The notes beneath the pieces were generated by a model. The model saw only the letters and a program-made list of their open reading frames with translations, did not search any database and was not told the origin of the DNA. DNA of 64,000 bases from Bacteroidales bacterium (GTDB lineage: Bacteria; Bacteroidota; Bacteroidia; Bacteroidales; UBA932): NCBI GenBank assembly GCA_023227835.1, contig JALOCI010000007.1, positions 1 through 64,000 of the forward strand, read 5' to 3'. Made by a program: the position numbers and the translations under genes. This document shows positions 26,512 through 35,523 of the stretch, piece by piece (position 1 is the first letter of the stretch; the number at the start of each line of letters is the position of its first letter).

Positions 26512-29500
26512 TTAGAAAGAAATTGTTAGACCACCCATGAATGTCTTCTGTTGAGGATAGTATCCATTAGTTACGCCCGGTCTTTCAGGGTCAATACCTT
26601 CAGGAAGGCCGGAGAGTGTAAAGATGTTTGTACCTTCTACAAATACTCTTATGTTATCAATACTTAGCTTGCTTGTAAGCTTTTTAGGAAGTGTGTAACC
26701 CAACTGGGCTGATTTCATACGGATGTATTTGCCGTCCCTGAACCAGTATGTAGATGCATAAGCATTGTTTGTGTTAGGTGTATTGATTGACAACCTCGGG
26801 AAAGATGCATTTGTGTTCTCCGGGGTCCACGCATTCTCTACAAGATATACAGGAGCATTGGAACCTGCCTTGAAAGGTTTTGTAAAGATGGTGTTATCAT
26901 CGTTATAGTTGTAGTAAGTACCCGTAAGTGAGATATCACATATTGCACCGGCAGTGAAGAGCATCGAAACATCAAATCCCTTGTACGATGCATTGAGATC
27001 CAGACCGGCTGTAAGCTCAGGTCTGTTAGGTTTACCCACCAGTGCACGGTCTTGTGAATAAGAGATTACACCGTCACCGTTGAGGTCTTTGTACTTGATA
27101 TCTCCGACACGCGGACGTGAACCTACGATAAACGGAGAGTTGTCAATCTCCTCCTCGCTCTGGAAAAGTCCGTCGGCAACAAGGCCGGCCATAACCCAAG
27201 GAGACTTCCCTGTTCTCTTTGCATAATCAGGTGTGTTAGGGCTGTCCATATATTTTATATATCTTGTTTTTGCCCAGCTAAGATTCAATTTAGCGCCGTA
27301 ATAGAAATCACCTACTTTACCGTTATGTTCTAACATCAGGTCAATACCCTTTGTATCGACACTGTTGTTGTTTACATAAGTTGTATAGTATCCCCCCATT
27401 GAACCGGGCATACTTGTCTGTGTTCCGAGGATATCCCATGTATAGTTGTAGAATACGTCGAACTCAACGTCTAATTTTCCGCTCCACATTGAAGCATCAA
27501 AACCGAAGTTGTATGCAATGGTCTTCTCCCATGTAAGGTTAGGGTTTGCAACAGCGGAAGTCATAAGGGCATTCTGTCCGCTTCCGTTGAGAACCACTTG
27601 TGCGGTAGGATTACTTCCGCCGACAAATGCCATTGTGCTAAGGAAGCTGTAAGCGGAAACAGGGTCTGATCCAAGCATACCTACCGATCCGCGAATCTTG
27701 AGGTTATCAACGAAATCAAGATTTGCATTCTTGAAGAACTCCTCGTTTGAGATTCTCCATCCAAGAGAGAGTGAAGGGAAGAAACCCCATCTCTTTCCGG
27801 GAACACTTCCAGAGAATTTATATGAACCGTCGTAACGACCTGTGAACTCTGCAAGGTAACGATTATCGTAATCGTATTTGATACGGCCTACAACACCTAC
27901 ACTTCTGTTAGCATTGCTTGATCCGCTGATAGGGTTGTCTGTGGGAACCTGAGCTATATCAAGTTCAGGGAGCTCTTTGAAGTAGAATCCCTTTCCATAA
28001 GCTGCAAAGTTATTTGTCTTATAGTCTCTGGCCTCCATGAGGAGCATTCCGTCAAAATTGTGTGCTCCGAATGTTCCCTTATAGTTTGCACTTACCTGAG
28101 AAACCAGTCTCTGCCACTGTGTATAACCCTCTCCGAGAGTCATCTGTGTTTGATTGCGGGCATCTGTTGTAAGTCCGTATGTGATCTCACTTGTAGTTGA
28201 GCTTGGGATAGTTTCCAGGTACACCTTGTAAGGTGTGCTGAAGTTCTTAGAGACGGTTGCCGATTGGTCATAGGCCCCGGTAAATTTAAGGTTCAATCCT
28301 TTTATCCAAGGAAGATCCCACTGGAGGTCAACATTTGTCTGAACCGCTCTGGTTATTGATTTGTGATTTCCCGAAAGCTCCGTTGCAGCTATCGGATTTA
28401 TTGCATTGTTATATGCATTGCGGCTTGCAACAGGAATACCGTTTATACTCTTAGGAAGGTAAGGGTGTGCATACGAAGCCTGCTCAGCAACGCTAAGCCA
28501 TTGATAAGATGCGCCAACTCCGGCTGATCCGCCGGCCCCGTAACCAGGTGTTCTGGTATCACCGACATTTCCGGCAACACCGATATTTACTTTCAGGTTC
28601 TTTGCAACCTGTGCCTCCAGATTACTCCTGAGGTTATACCTTGTATAGTCGAAATTCTTGATGTTTCCGTTTTGTCCCATATAACCGATAGAGGCGAAGT
28701 ATTTCATCTTATCGCTTCCACCGTTTATTGTAACATTATGCTGCCTGGTTGTTCCTGTTCCGAATGTCTCTCCGATCCAGTCTGTATTACCCCAGCCGTC
28801 GCTGTCATCACCATTGGTCATCATAGCCACCTGAGCAGATGTGAAAACCGGAGAGTTACCGTCCATTTCACTGGCTTTATTGTACCAATATGCATAACCC
28901 GGTCCGTCCAGGAATTTCGGATAGTTGGCATTAACAGAAATACCATAAGATCCTTTATAGGTAATCTTTGACTCCCCGGCTTTTCCCTTCTTGGTTGTGA
29001 TGATGATTACACCACCGGCACTCTGCAGACCGTAAACCGCAGCAGAAGATGCATCCTTGAGGACGGAAACAGTCTCGATGTCACTTGGGTCAATGTCGTT
29101 TATAGACCTTGGCATACCGTCTACAATATAGGTAACGGCTGCCCTCGAACCACGGATTCTCAAACCGGCTCCGTCAGCACCAGGTTGTCCTGACTCCTGT
29201 ACGGAAGTAACACCTGAAACACGGCCGCCGAGAACGCTGGTGATGTTTGTAGCCGGAGTCTTCAACAGTTCAGAGCCTTTTATCTGAGAGATTGAACCTG
29301 TCAGACTCGCTTTTTGCTGTGTTCCATAACCGACAACTATGATCTCTTCCAGTTTGGAGACATCCTCCTGCATTACTACATTTACTACAGCCTGTCCTGT
29401 AAGACGGACCTGCTGTGTAAGCATTCCCAGTAAAGAGAACTCGAGAAGATCTCCCTTGTTTGCTGTTATCTGGAACTCCCCGTTCTGGCCTGTTGTGGTG

Positions 29501-29688
29501 TAGTTGTTTGTCCCTTTTACAACTATTGCCACCCCGGCGATCGGAGCTCCCTTGGTATCAGAGACCGACCCCTTGATACCCGACTGAGCGTATCCAGAAG
29601 ACGCACAGACAAGAAGTAAGAACAGTGAAAGAAGCGAAGCCCCTCCCACCATTCGGAAATTCCTGAAAATCAAATATACATTTTTCAT
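26512..29688 (-). CDS. susC: SusC/RagA family TonB-dependent outer-membrane transporter
   Basis: This 1058-residue beta-barrel transporter imports oligosaccharides with its SusD partner, powered by TonB. Seen in order: signal peptide (ending near SGYAQS), CarboxypepD_reg-like domain (KGSVSDTKGAPIAGV, about 38-115), TonB box region (EEIIVVGYGTQ, about 120), plug domain with RIRGSRAA and YIVDGMPR, and a C-terminal barrel ending in aromatic Phe (GGLTISF). The length is complete. It is the second gene of the operon, 55 bases after a GHL10 gene. No sigma/anti-sigma pair is adjacent; control is more likely through the nearby ROK regulator. Confidence 0.96.
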   Translation of the reverse strand: MKNVYLIFRNFRMVGGASLLSLFLLLVCASSGYAQSGIKGSVSDTKGAPIAGVAIVVKGTNNYTTTGQNGEFQITANKGDLLEFSLLGMLTQQVRLTGQAVVNVVMQEDVSKLEEIIVVGYGTQQKASLTGSISQIKGSELLKTPATNITSVLGGRVSGVTSVQESGQPGADGAGLRIRGSRAAVTYIVDGMPRSINDIDPSDIETVSVLKDASSAAVYGLQSAGGVIIITTKKGKAGESKITYKGSYGISVNANYPKFLDGPGYAYWYNKASEMDGNSPVFTSAQVAMMTNGDDSDGWGNTDWIGETFGTGTTRQHNVTINGGSDKMKYFASIGYMGQNGNIKNFDYTRYNLRSNLEAQVAKNLKVNIGVAGNVGDTRTPGYGAGGSAGVGASYQWLSVAEQASYAHPYLPKSINGIPVASRNAYNNAINPIAATELSGNHKSITRAVQTNVDLQWDLPWIKGLNLKFTGAYDQSATVSKNFSTPYKVYLETIPSSTTSEITYGLTTDARNQTQMTLGEGYTQWQRLVSQVSANYKGTFGAHNFDGMLLMEARDYKTNNFAAYGKGFYFKELPELDIAQVPTDNPISGSSNANRSVGVVGRIKYDYDNRYLAEFTGRYDGSYKFSGSVPGKRWGFFPSLSLGWRISNEEFFKNANLDFVDNLKIRGSVGMLGSDPVSAYSFLSTMAFVGGSNPTAQVVLNGSGQNALMTSAVANPNLTWEKTIAYNFGFDASMWSGKLDVEFDVFYNYTWDILGTQTSMPGSMGGYYTTYVNNNSVDTKGIDLMLEHNGKVGDFYYGAKLNLSWAKTRYIKYMDSPNTPDYAKRTGKSPWVMAGLVADGLFQSEEEIDNSPFIVGSRPRVGDIKYKDLNGDGVISYSQDRALVGKPNRPELTAGLDLNASYKGFDVSMLFTAGAICDISLTGTYYNYNDDNTIFTKPFKAGSNAPVYLVENAWTPENTNASFPRLSINTPNTNNAYASTYWFRDGKYIRMKSAQLGYTLPKKLTSKLSIDNIRVFVEGTNIFTLSGLPEGIDPERPGVTNGYYPQQKTFMGGLTISF

Positions 29689-29743
29689 AGAATACCTTTA
29701 GATTAATAATTAGTGTTAAATATTTTAAACATATTGTTTCTCT

Positions 29744-31033
29744 TTACTGCTTAAGACCTCTCTCCAGACTTCCCCACCAGTTCTTTGTGATTACATGAGA
29801 AATGTCGAAAATGGTAACTCCGTCCGTACTCTTCATTGCCTGGCTGACAGCCTTTTCAAACTGTAACGAATCAGTCTCGTACTGGCTTACTAGTATAGCG
29901 CCCATAACAGGTACCACACCCTTGGTGATTCTCTTTGCTAGCTCGGCACCTCCTTCAATGCAGTACCAGTAAGTCCTGTTATTGATGTCCATTCCCGGCT
30001 CGCCGGTGTAGCCCAAAGAGCGGTTGGCCTTATCCACATCCTCTTTTGTTACATTGGTATAGTAGAGACCTGTCATATATACATCCAGCAGATCTGCATA
30101 ACCACTCTTATAATAATCCGGGGTCGCCCATGCAAACTCTTTTGAAGGGTCATACTTGACACTTGCCCAATTGACACCCAATTGATAATAGGTAGGATAC
30201 CAGGCACCGGTATAGTCTCCTAGAATAAGTTTCTTGTTTATCTTCTTCAGCTCTTTATGAACATCTTCAGCGAATCCTTTTATAATCATTGCTCTCCACT
30301 CTGTCCATTTCTTGAAGTGTTTTCCCTCCTTCCAGATCTTCTTTCCGTCTTTCTCTGTCCAATAGAGTATATCATCCGGGAAGTTCTCCACTTTAATTCC
30401 GGAGTAAGCTTCGAATTGTGCCTTTGATGCCTGACTGAAATCAGAGGTTACATTGTCAAAACGCATCCTGTCAAGTATAAGACCATCCACTTTTTTATAC
30501 TTAGAGACAAATTCCTTCAGAATGCTCAGTTGATAGGCTCTCACTTCCGGATTTGCAGGATTTAGCATTCCGTTGTAGTTCCATTTCATATCCCCGATTT
30601 TCATCAGCTTACCCTCATGGTATACCAAGGATTGCCATTCCGGATGCTGCTTGTAGATAATACCTCTGTTAAAAAAGTTGTGTCCGCCGGCAAATACATT
30701 TAGAGATGCGTGTACAACAAGCCCCCTTTTATGCCCTTCATCGATGAAAACCTTCATCATGTCAAAGTCCGGGTTCCTGTACCATCCCTCCCACTCTGCC
30801 ATGAAAGGTGCAATTTTACTTTTGTACAGGACTTCTCCCATAATGGATTTGACATCGACAACAACATCGGTCACTCCCACACTCTTCACCTTATCCAGAT
30901 ACCAGCAAATTGAATCTTTGGTACCAAGTCTGTTGAAGTTTGCCTCGCAGTCAAACCACATATAGACCTTTTTCCCCTGTCCGTAACTGATTGTTGCTAT
31001 TAGTAATGTTGCAATAAACAAAAGTCGCTTCAT
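29744..31033 (-). CDS. GHL10-family glycosidase, secreted, first gene of the operon
   Basis: The preferred start (31033) gives 429 residues with a clean signal peptide (MKRLLFIATLLIATISYGQ); the in-frame ATG at 31078 would put 15 extra residues ahead of it, beyond the promoter. The TIM barrel shows YMWFDCEANF, TDVVVDVKSIMGEVLY, FIDEGHKRGLVVHA and GLILDRMRFDN. It is a paralogue of the GHL10 lipoprotein downstream. DigH of E. coli, from this group, acts on denuded peptidoglycan glycans. This copy lacks a lipobox, so it is probably periplasmic, whereas the paralogue is a lipoprotein: the two may act on opposite sides of the outer membrane or sequentially. Confidence 0.82.
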   Translation of the reverse strand: MKRLLFIATLLIATISYGQGKKVYMWFDCEANFNRLGTKDSICWYLDKVKSVGVTDVVVDVKSIMGEVLYKSKIAPFMAEWEGWYRNPDFDMMKVFIDEGHKRGLVVHASLNVFAGGHNFFNRGIIYKQHPEWQSLVYHEGKLMKIGDMKWNYNGMLNPANPEVRAYQLSILKEFVSKYKKVDGLILDRMRFDNVTSDFSQASKAQFEAYSGIKVENFPDDILYWTEKDGKKIWKEGKHFKKWTEWRAMIIKGFAEDVHKELKKINKKLILGDYTGAWYPTYYQLGVNWASVKYDPSKEFAWATPDYYKSGYADLLDVYMTGLYYTNVTKEDVDKANRSLGYTGEPGMDINNRTYWYCIEGGAELAKRITKGVVPVMGAILVSQYETDSLQFEKAVSQAMKSTDGVTIFDISHVITKNWWGSLERGLKQ

Positions 31034-31071
31034 ATGCCTGAATTTGTAAATAATTATTTGTTTAGTGAGTA

Positions 31072-31101
31072 CAAACATAGTAAATATATTTTTCTTTCAA
31101 A
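31072..31101 (-). promoter_or_regulatory. Promoter of the ten-gene glycan operon
   Basis: Minus strand: TTTG, 18 bases, TATGTTTG, an exact TAnnTTTG box, 39 bases before the preferred start at 31033. It lies back to back with the symporter promoter. Confidence 0.65.
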
Positions 31102-31107
31102 GCATAT

Positions 31108-31127
31108 TTAATAAATTTTTTTATTAA
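31108..31127. promoter_or_regulatory. Candidate ROK operator palindrome
   Basis: TTAATAAA, four T, TTTATTAA: an exact 8-base inverted repeat lying between the two divergent promoters. AT-rich palindromes of this size are typical operators of NagC/Mlc-type ROK regulators, and a ROK gene is two genes away. In such AT-rich DNA a chance palindrome is possible. Confidence 0.35.
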
Positions 31128-31159
31128 TTAGTGTGTATTTATATAAATTTCTTACCATC

Positions 31160-31190
31160 TTTGCATCGCAGAAAATAATTATTACATTTG
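31160..31190 (+). promoter_or_regulatory. Promoter of the symporter-ROK operon
   Basis: TTTG (31160-31163), 19 bases, TACATTTG (31183-31190): an exact match to the Bacteroidetes promoter pattern, 33 bases before the preferred symporter start at 31223. This placement argues against the upstream in-frame start at 31133. Confidence 0.7.
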
Positions 31191-31222
31191 TAAGTTACTT
31201 ATCATATCTAATTTTAAATAAC

Positions 31223-33067
31223 ATGAGCCTATCCTGGATCGACATTCTTGTAATCGGAATATACATTGCAGTTATTCTCTCTCTCGGTTTCATTCTTTCA
31301 AAAAGAGCATCAAAAAGTATTGATACCTATTTTTTAGGGGGCAAAAAAATTAGATGGTACTTCCTCGGGCTATCCAATGCTTCCGGCATGTTTGACATCT
31401 CGGGAACAATGTGGACTGTCGCCATCCTTTTTGTGTACGGATTGAAGAGTGTGTGGCTGCCATGGTTGTGGCCCGTATGGAACCAGGTGTTTGTAATGGT
31501 ATTCCTTGCAATATGGATGAGAAGATCGAATGTGATGACCGGTGCCGAGTGGATTCTTACACGATTCGGCGGAAGGGGCGGAAGGATGTCTCACATTGTG
31601 GTAATTATATTCGCCATTATAAGCGTTATAGGTTTCATGGCATACTTCTTTGAAGGTATAGGCAAGTTTGCAATTCAGATTTTGCCATGGGATCTTACAT
31701 GTAACCTTGGCTTTATGACCCTTACATCTGCAGAATCTTACGCTCTTATCATTATAGGTATCACTACCCTGTACACCCTCAAGGGGGGTATGATGAGCGT
31801 TGTTGCTGCAGATATATTCCAATTTGCCATAATGACAGTTTCATGCCTGATTGTCGGTTACATCGCATATACATCCGTTACCGGGGAACAAATTGCCGCC
31901 CTGACACCTCACGGATGGGACAATATGTTCTTCGAATGGAATCTCAATCTTGACTGGGGAGGAATAATGCCGGCACTTAATGACAAGATTGCCTCCGACG
32001 GATATCAGATTTTCGGAGCATTGGTTATGATGATGGTGTTCAAGGGCATATTCGCCAGTCTTGCCGGCCCTGTACCTAGCTACGACATGCAAAGAATACT
32101 CTCGACAAGAAAACCGTCAGAGGCTGCAAAAATGAGCGGTCTTACAATATTCCTGCTTTTCGCACCGAGATATCTCATGGTAGCAGGCCTGGCTGTACTG
32201 TCAATAGTATTCCTCTCTCCGGAACTGGCAGGACTCGGATCATCAATGGATTTCGAGACTATTCTTCCGATAGCCATTACACGGTTTGTTCCTACCGGAG
32301 TAAAAGGGTTGCTCCTTGCCGGTCTATTGGCTGCATTCGTGGGTACCCTTGCCGCATTTGTCAATTCAGCCCCTGCATATATAGTGAACGACCTTTACAA
32401 AAAATATATAAAACCCGATGCCGCACCTAAAACATATGTCAGATTCAGTTATGTGGCCTCTGTCGTATTGGTTGTTGTAGGTGTAACCTTCGGATTCTTT
32501 GCCAATTCATTAAACTCTCTTACACTTTGGATTACCTCATCCCTTTATGGCGGATATGCTGCTGCCAACGTATTGAAATGGATATGGTGGAGATTCAATG
32601 GGTACGGTTACTTCTGGGGAATGCTCTCAGGCCTTATCGCATCAACCGTTAAACTCTTCTTTTTCCCTGAAATACCTGACATATACTTCTTCCCTATCAC
32701 CTTGGCAGCTTCATTCATAGGCTGCTTCGCCGGCACATACCTTACCAAACCGGACAACGACGATACCCTTATAAAATTCTACAAAAATGTACGTCCTTGG
32801 GGCTTCTGGAAACCTATACATGAAAAGGTTGTGAAAATTGATCCTGCATTTGAGGGGAATAAGGATTTTGGCAGGGATGTTGTGAATGTAATTGTCGGCA
32901 TTGTATGGCAGATGGCCCTTGTGGTCCTCCCTATATTCTTCATAATTCACAAAACAGGAGCTACTCTGATTGCTCTCGGTGTTGTCGTTATCTGTATGGT
33001 TATACTCAAATACAACTGGTACGACAAGTTACACAGAGCTGATATTGGATTTGAAAACGCGAACTAA
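31223..33067 (+). CDS. Sodium:solute symporter (SSS family)
   Basis: This 614-residue inner-membrane transporter starts at MSLSWIDILVIG; an in-frame codon 90 bases upstream precedes the promoter and is rejected. It has about 14 hydrophobic segments and the SSS hallmark TYFLGGKKIRWYFLGLSNASGM early in the protein, as in sodium-coupled sugar and sialic acid carriers. It probably brings the monosaccharide or disaccharide released by the divergent operon into the cytoplasm. The ROK gene follows after 7 bases. Substrate cannot be read directly. Confidence 0.9.
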   Translation: MSLSWIDILVIGIYIAVILSLGFILSKRASKSIDTYFLGGKKIRWYFLGLSNASGMFDISGTMWTVAILFVYGLKSVWLPWLWPVWNQVFVMVFLAIWMRRSNVMTGAEWILTRFGGRGGRMSHIVVIIFAIISVIGFMAYFFEGIGKFAIQILPWDLTCNLGFMTLTSAESYALIIIGITTLYTLKGGMMSVVAADIFQFAIMTVSCLIVGYIAYTSVTGEQIAALTPHGWDNMFFEWNLNLDWGGIMPALNDKIASDGYQIFGALVMMMVFKGIFASLAGPVPSYDMQRILSTRKPSEAAKMSGLTIFLLFAPRYLMVAGLAVLSIVFLSPELAGLGSSMDFETILPIAITRFVPTGVKGLLLAGLLAAFVGTLAAFVNSAPAYIVNDLYKKYIKPDAAPKTYVRFSYVASVVLVVVGVTFGFFANSLNSLTLWITSSLYGGYAAANVLKWIWWRFNGYGYFWGMLSGLIASTVKLFFFPEIPDIYFFPITLAASFIGCFAGTYLTKPDNDDTLIKFYKNVRPWGFWKPIHEKVVKIDPAFEGNKDFGRDVVNVIVGIVWQMALVVLPIFFIIHKTGATLIALGVVVICMVILKYNWYDKLHRADIGFENAN

Positions 33068-33074
33068 AACATAT

Positions 33075-34283
33075 ATGAAAAACACATTCCTGCAACAGTC
33101 CTACGACGGAAACAAAACGGCCTCGCTCAAGAAAGAGCTGATCAGATTGTTTGTACTTAACGGAAACTACAGCATAACGGACCTGAGCAGGGAGGTGAAT
33201 ATAAGTGTGCCTACAATGACAAAACTCATAGGCGAGTTGATTGCCGAGGGATTTGTGCTTGACTTCGGGAAACAGGGCACAAGCGGAGGGAGAAGGCCGA
33301 ACATGTATGGTCTGAATCCAGATGCAGGTTATTTTATAGGTGTTGACATAAACAAGGACAACATATCTCTTGGCCTTATAAATTTCAAGGGACAGCTTAT
33401 AGAGTACGAGCCGGACAAACCGTTTGTACTGGAAAACACAATACACTCCCTGGACAAGCTTTGCGCTATAATAAAATCTTTCATCACCAGGGTAACTGTA
33501 TCAAAGGAGAAGATACTTGCTGTCGGAGTCAACCTATCCGGACGAGTAAACTCTCAATCCGGCTTCAGCTACAGCTTCTACTACCTTGACGAAAAACCTC
33601 TCTCGGCACTCATTGAAGAGAGACTCGACTATACTGTTTTTATTGAAAACGACTCCCGTTCCATGACCTACGGAGAGTATATGCACGGAGAAAACAGCAA
33701 CTTTAAGGATATGCTCTTCATAAATGCCAGTTGGGGTTTGGGTATAGGAATAATAATCGATGGCAAGCTCTATTACGGCAAATCCGGTTTCTCGGGAGAG
33801 TTCGGCCATTTTCCTTTTTTTGACAATGAAATAATCTGCCGGTGCGGCAAAAGAGGATGTCTTGAGACAGGTGCTTCCGGATCTGCCATGCACAGAATGT
33901 TCATGGAGAAACTAAGTGAGGGTCGTGTATCTACTCTTTCCAACAAATTCAACAAGGGAGAACAGATAACAATGGAGGATATTATGGATGCGGTTCACAA
34001 AGAGGATGTCCTCGCTATTGAAATTATAGAGAGCGTAGGCAACGAGCTGGGAAAAGCGATTTCCGGACTTATAAATCTTTTCAATCCGGAACTTATAGTT
34101 CTCGGAGGAACACTGGCAAATGCAAAGGATTATATAATGCTGCCTATTAAGAGCGCCATTAATAAATACTCACTCATACGAGTCAGCAAGGATACAAATA
34201 TCCGGCTTTCAAAACTTGGTGAAAAATGCGGCATCATGGGAGCATGTATGCTCGCACGAAGCCGCACTCTTGGAATCCTTTAA
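33075..34283 (+). CDS. ROK family transcriptional regulator (NagC/Mlc-like)
   Basis: This 402-residue protein starts at MKNTFLQQSYDG (33075), 7 bases after the symporter; the longer frame starting inside the symporter is rejected. An N-terminal winged HTH (about 18-70; YSITDLSREVNISVPTMTKL) is followed by a ROK sugar-binding domain with VGVNLSGRV, the zinc motif CRCGKRGCLE and GELVGTL-type strands. ROK repressors respond to sugars or sugar phosphates such as GlcNAc-6-P. Likely it controls the divergent operons; the palindrome at 31108 is a candidate operator. Its stop is only 2 bases from the stop of the convergent namZ-like gene. Confidence 0.9.
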   Translation: MKNTFLQQSYDGNKTASLKKELIRLFVLNGNYSITDLSREVNISVPTMTKLIGELIAEGFVLDFGKQGTSGGRRPNMYGLNPDAGYFIGVDINKDNISLGLINFKGQLIEYEPDKPFVLENTIHSLDKLCAIIKSFITRVTVSKEKILAVGVNLSGRVNSQSGFSYSFYYLDEKPLSALIEERLDYTVFIENDSRSMTYGEYMHGENSNFKDMLFINASWGLGIGIIIDGKLYYGKSGFSGEFGHFPFFDNEIICRCGKRGCLETGASGSAMHRMFMEKLSEGRVSTLSNKFNKGEQITMEDIMDAVHKEDVLAIEIIESVGNELGKAISGLINLFNPELIVLGGTLANAKDYIMLPIKSAINKYSLIRVSKDTNIRLSKLGEKCGIMGACMLARSRTLGIL

Positions 34284-34285
34284 TA

Positions 34286-35515
34286 CTAATAGATATAGTA
34301 TTTCTGTGAGAGTTTCCTGAAACTCTCCACATCTTTATACCAATAATCACGGATATCTTCAAATCTGTTCCTTTCAGAAAATTTCTTACGAATCTGATCC
34401 GAGCCGCATACTTTATCAAACATATTAAAGCGTTCCTGGTCCGCATGATCGAATACTGCCTTGTCGGGCCAAAGCTCTGCAAGAGCCTGCATCACATGGA
34501 ACTGTATGTCTGTCAGTGCACACTTACTATAATCAAGTATGTGTATCTGTACTCCCTTAAAGTCCTTTCCGGCTCCAACTGAGTAGAATGGCTTATAATA
34601 GATCGGACGGAACTTCACCCCGGGAAGGTTGTAACTGTTAAGCCTGTCGGTCAAAGCCTCAGCATCAATCCATTCGGCCGCAAACATCTGGAACGGAATC
34701 GTGTAACCGACACCTATCGACAGGTAGCCCAATTCTCCCAGGATTCCGGATGCAGGATAGTACATCGCACTTGATATCTGAGGTACATGAGGTGAAGAGG
34801 GTACCCACTGCAACCCGGTCTGTTCGTATGTCATACATCTCTTCCATCCCTTCATCGGTACAATTGTAAGTTTACACTGTGCTTTCAGCATTTTCTCACC
34901 ATTCAGGAGCTTTGCAAGTTCGCCGCATGTCAGTCCATAGATATATGGAATTCTAAACTGGCTGACAAAAGAGTAGAAACCATCTTCGACAAAGTTACCC
35001 TCCACTTTTTCTCCTCCTAACGGATTCGGTCTGTCTAAAACAACAAACTCGATATTGTTTTCTGCGGCAGCCTCCATTGCAAATCCCATTGTACTGATGT
35101 ATGTGAATGATCTGCTTCCTATGTCCTGTATGTCATAGACCAAAACATCAATACCTTTAAGCATTTCCGGAGTTGCCTTTCTTGTGGCACCATAAAGAGA
35201 GAACACAGGAAGACCTGTCTTTGGGTCGTTTGTTGTCTCTACATGATCTCCCGCATGGACATCCCCGCGCACACCATGCTCAGGACCATACAGAGCAACC
35301 AGGTTAACATTCGGTGCCTCATTTAATATATCAATTGTGGATTTAATATTGTTGTCAAATCCTGTAGGGTTTGTTATAAGTCCCACTCTCTTACCTTCAA
35401 GCACCTTGAAGTTGGAGGCTTTCAGTACCTCAAGACCAGTCATGATCTTCTGAGAGTACGCCTTTGAAATGGTCATGGCCAAAAAAAGGGCCAATACTAC
35501 TTTTAACTTATTCAT
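34286..35515 (-). CDS. namZ: DUF1343 protein, exo-beta-N-acetylmuramidase NamZ-like (GH171)
   Basis: The 409-residue protein has a signal peptide (MNKLKVVLALFLAMTISKAYSQ) and the DUF1343 domain through its length: GLEVL near the start, RVGLITNPTG, LYGPEHGVRGDVHAGD (about 78-95), DIQDIGSRSFTY and DRPNPLGGEKVEG (about 165). NamZ of Bacillus subtilis and its Tannerella homologue release terminal MurNAc from peptide-free glycan, defining GH171. Here it would act in the periplasm. It is the last gene of the GT-DUF4922-SpoIID-AmpG operon, 8 bases from the permease gene. The symbol is assigned on family membership. Confidence 0.88.
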   Translation of the reverse strand: MNKLKVVLALFLAMTISKAYSQKIMTGLEVLKASNFKVLEGKRVGLITNPTGFDNNIKSTIDILNEAPNVNLVALYGPEHGVRGDVHAGDHVETTNDPKTGLPVFSLYGATRKATPEMLKGIDVLVYDIQDIGSRSFTYISTMGFAMEAAAENNIEFVVLDRPNPLGGEKVEGNFVEDGFYSFVSQFRIPYIYGLTCGELAKLLNGEKMLKAQCKLTIVPMKGWKRCMTYEQTGLQWVPSSPHVPQISSAMYYPASGILGELGYLSIGVGYTIPFQMFAAEWIDAEALTDRLNSYNLPGVKFRPIYYKPFYSVGAGKDFKGVQIHILDYSKCALTDIQFHVMQALAELWPDKAVFDHADQERFNMFDKVCGSDQIRKKFSERNRFEDIRDYWYKDVESFRKLSQKYYIY

Positions 35516-35523
35516 ATCTAAAT

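Noticed and set aside
31133..31222. Longer symporter start upstream
   Set aside because: The extra 30 residues do not resemble the family and the exact promoter pattern lies inside them.
32970..33074. Longer ROK start overlapping the symporter
   Set aside because: The overlap has symporter codon use; the HTH begins after the ATG at 33075, which sits 7 bases after the symporter stop.
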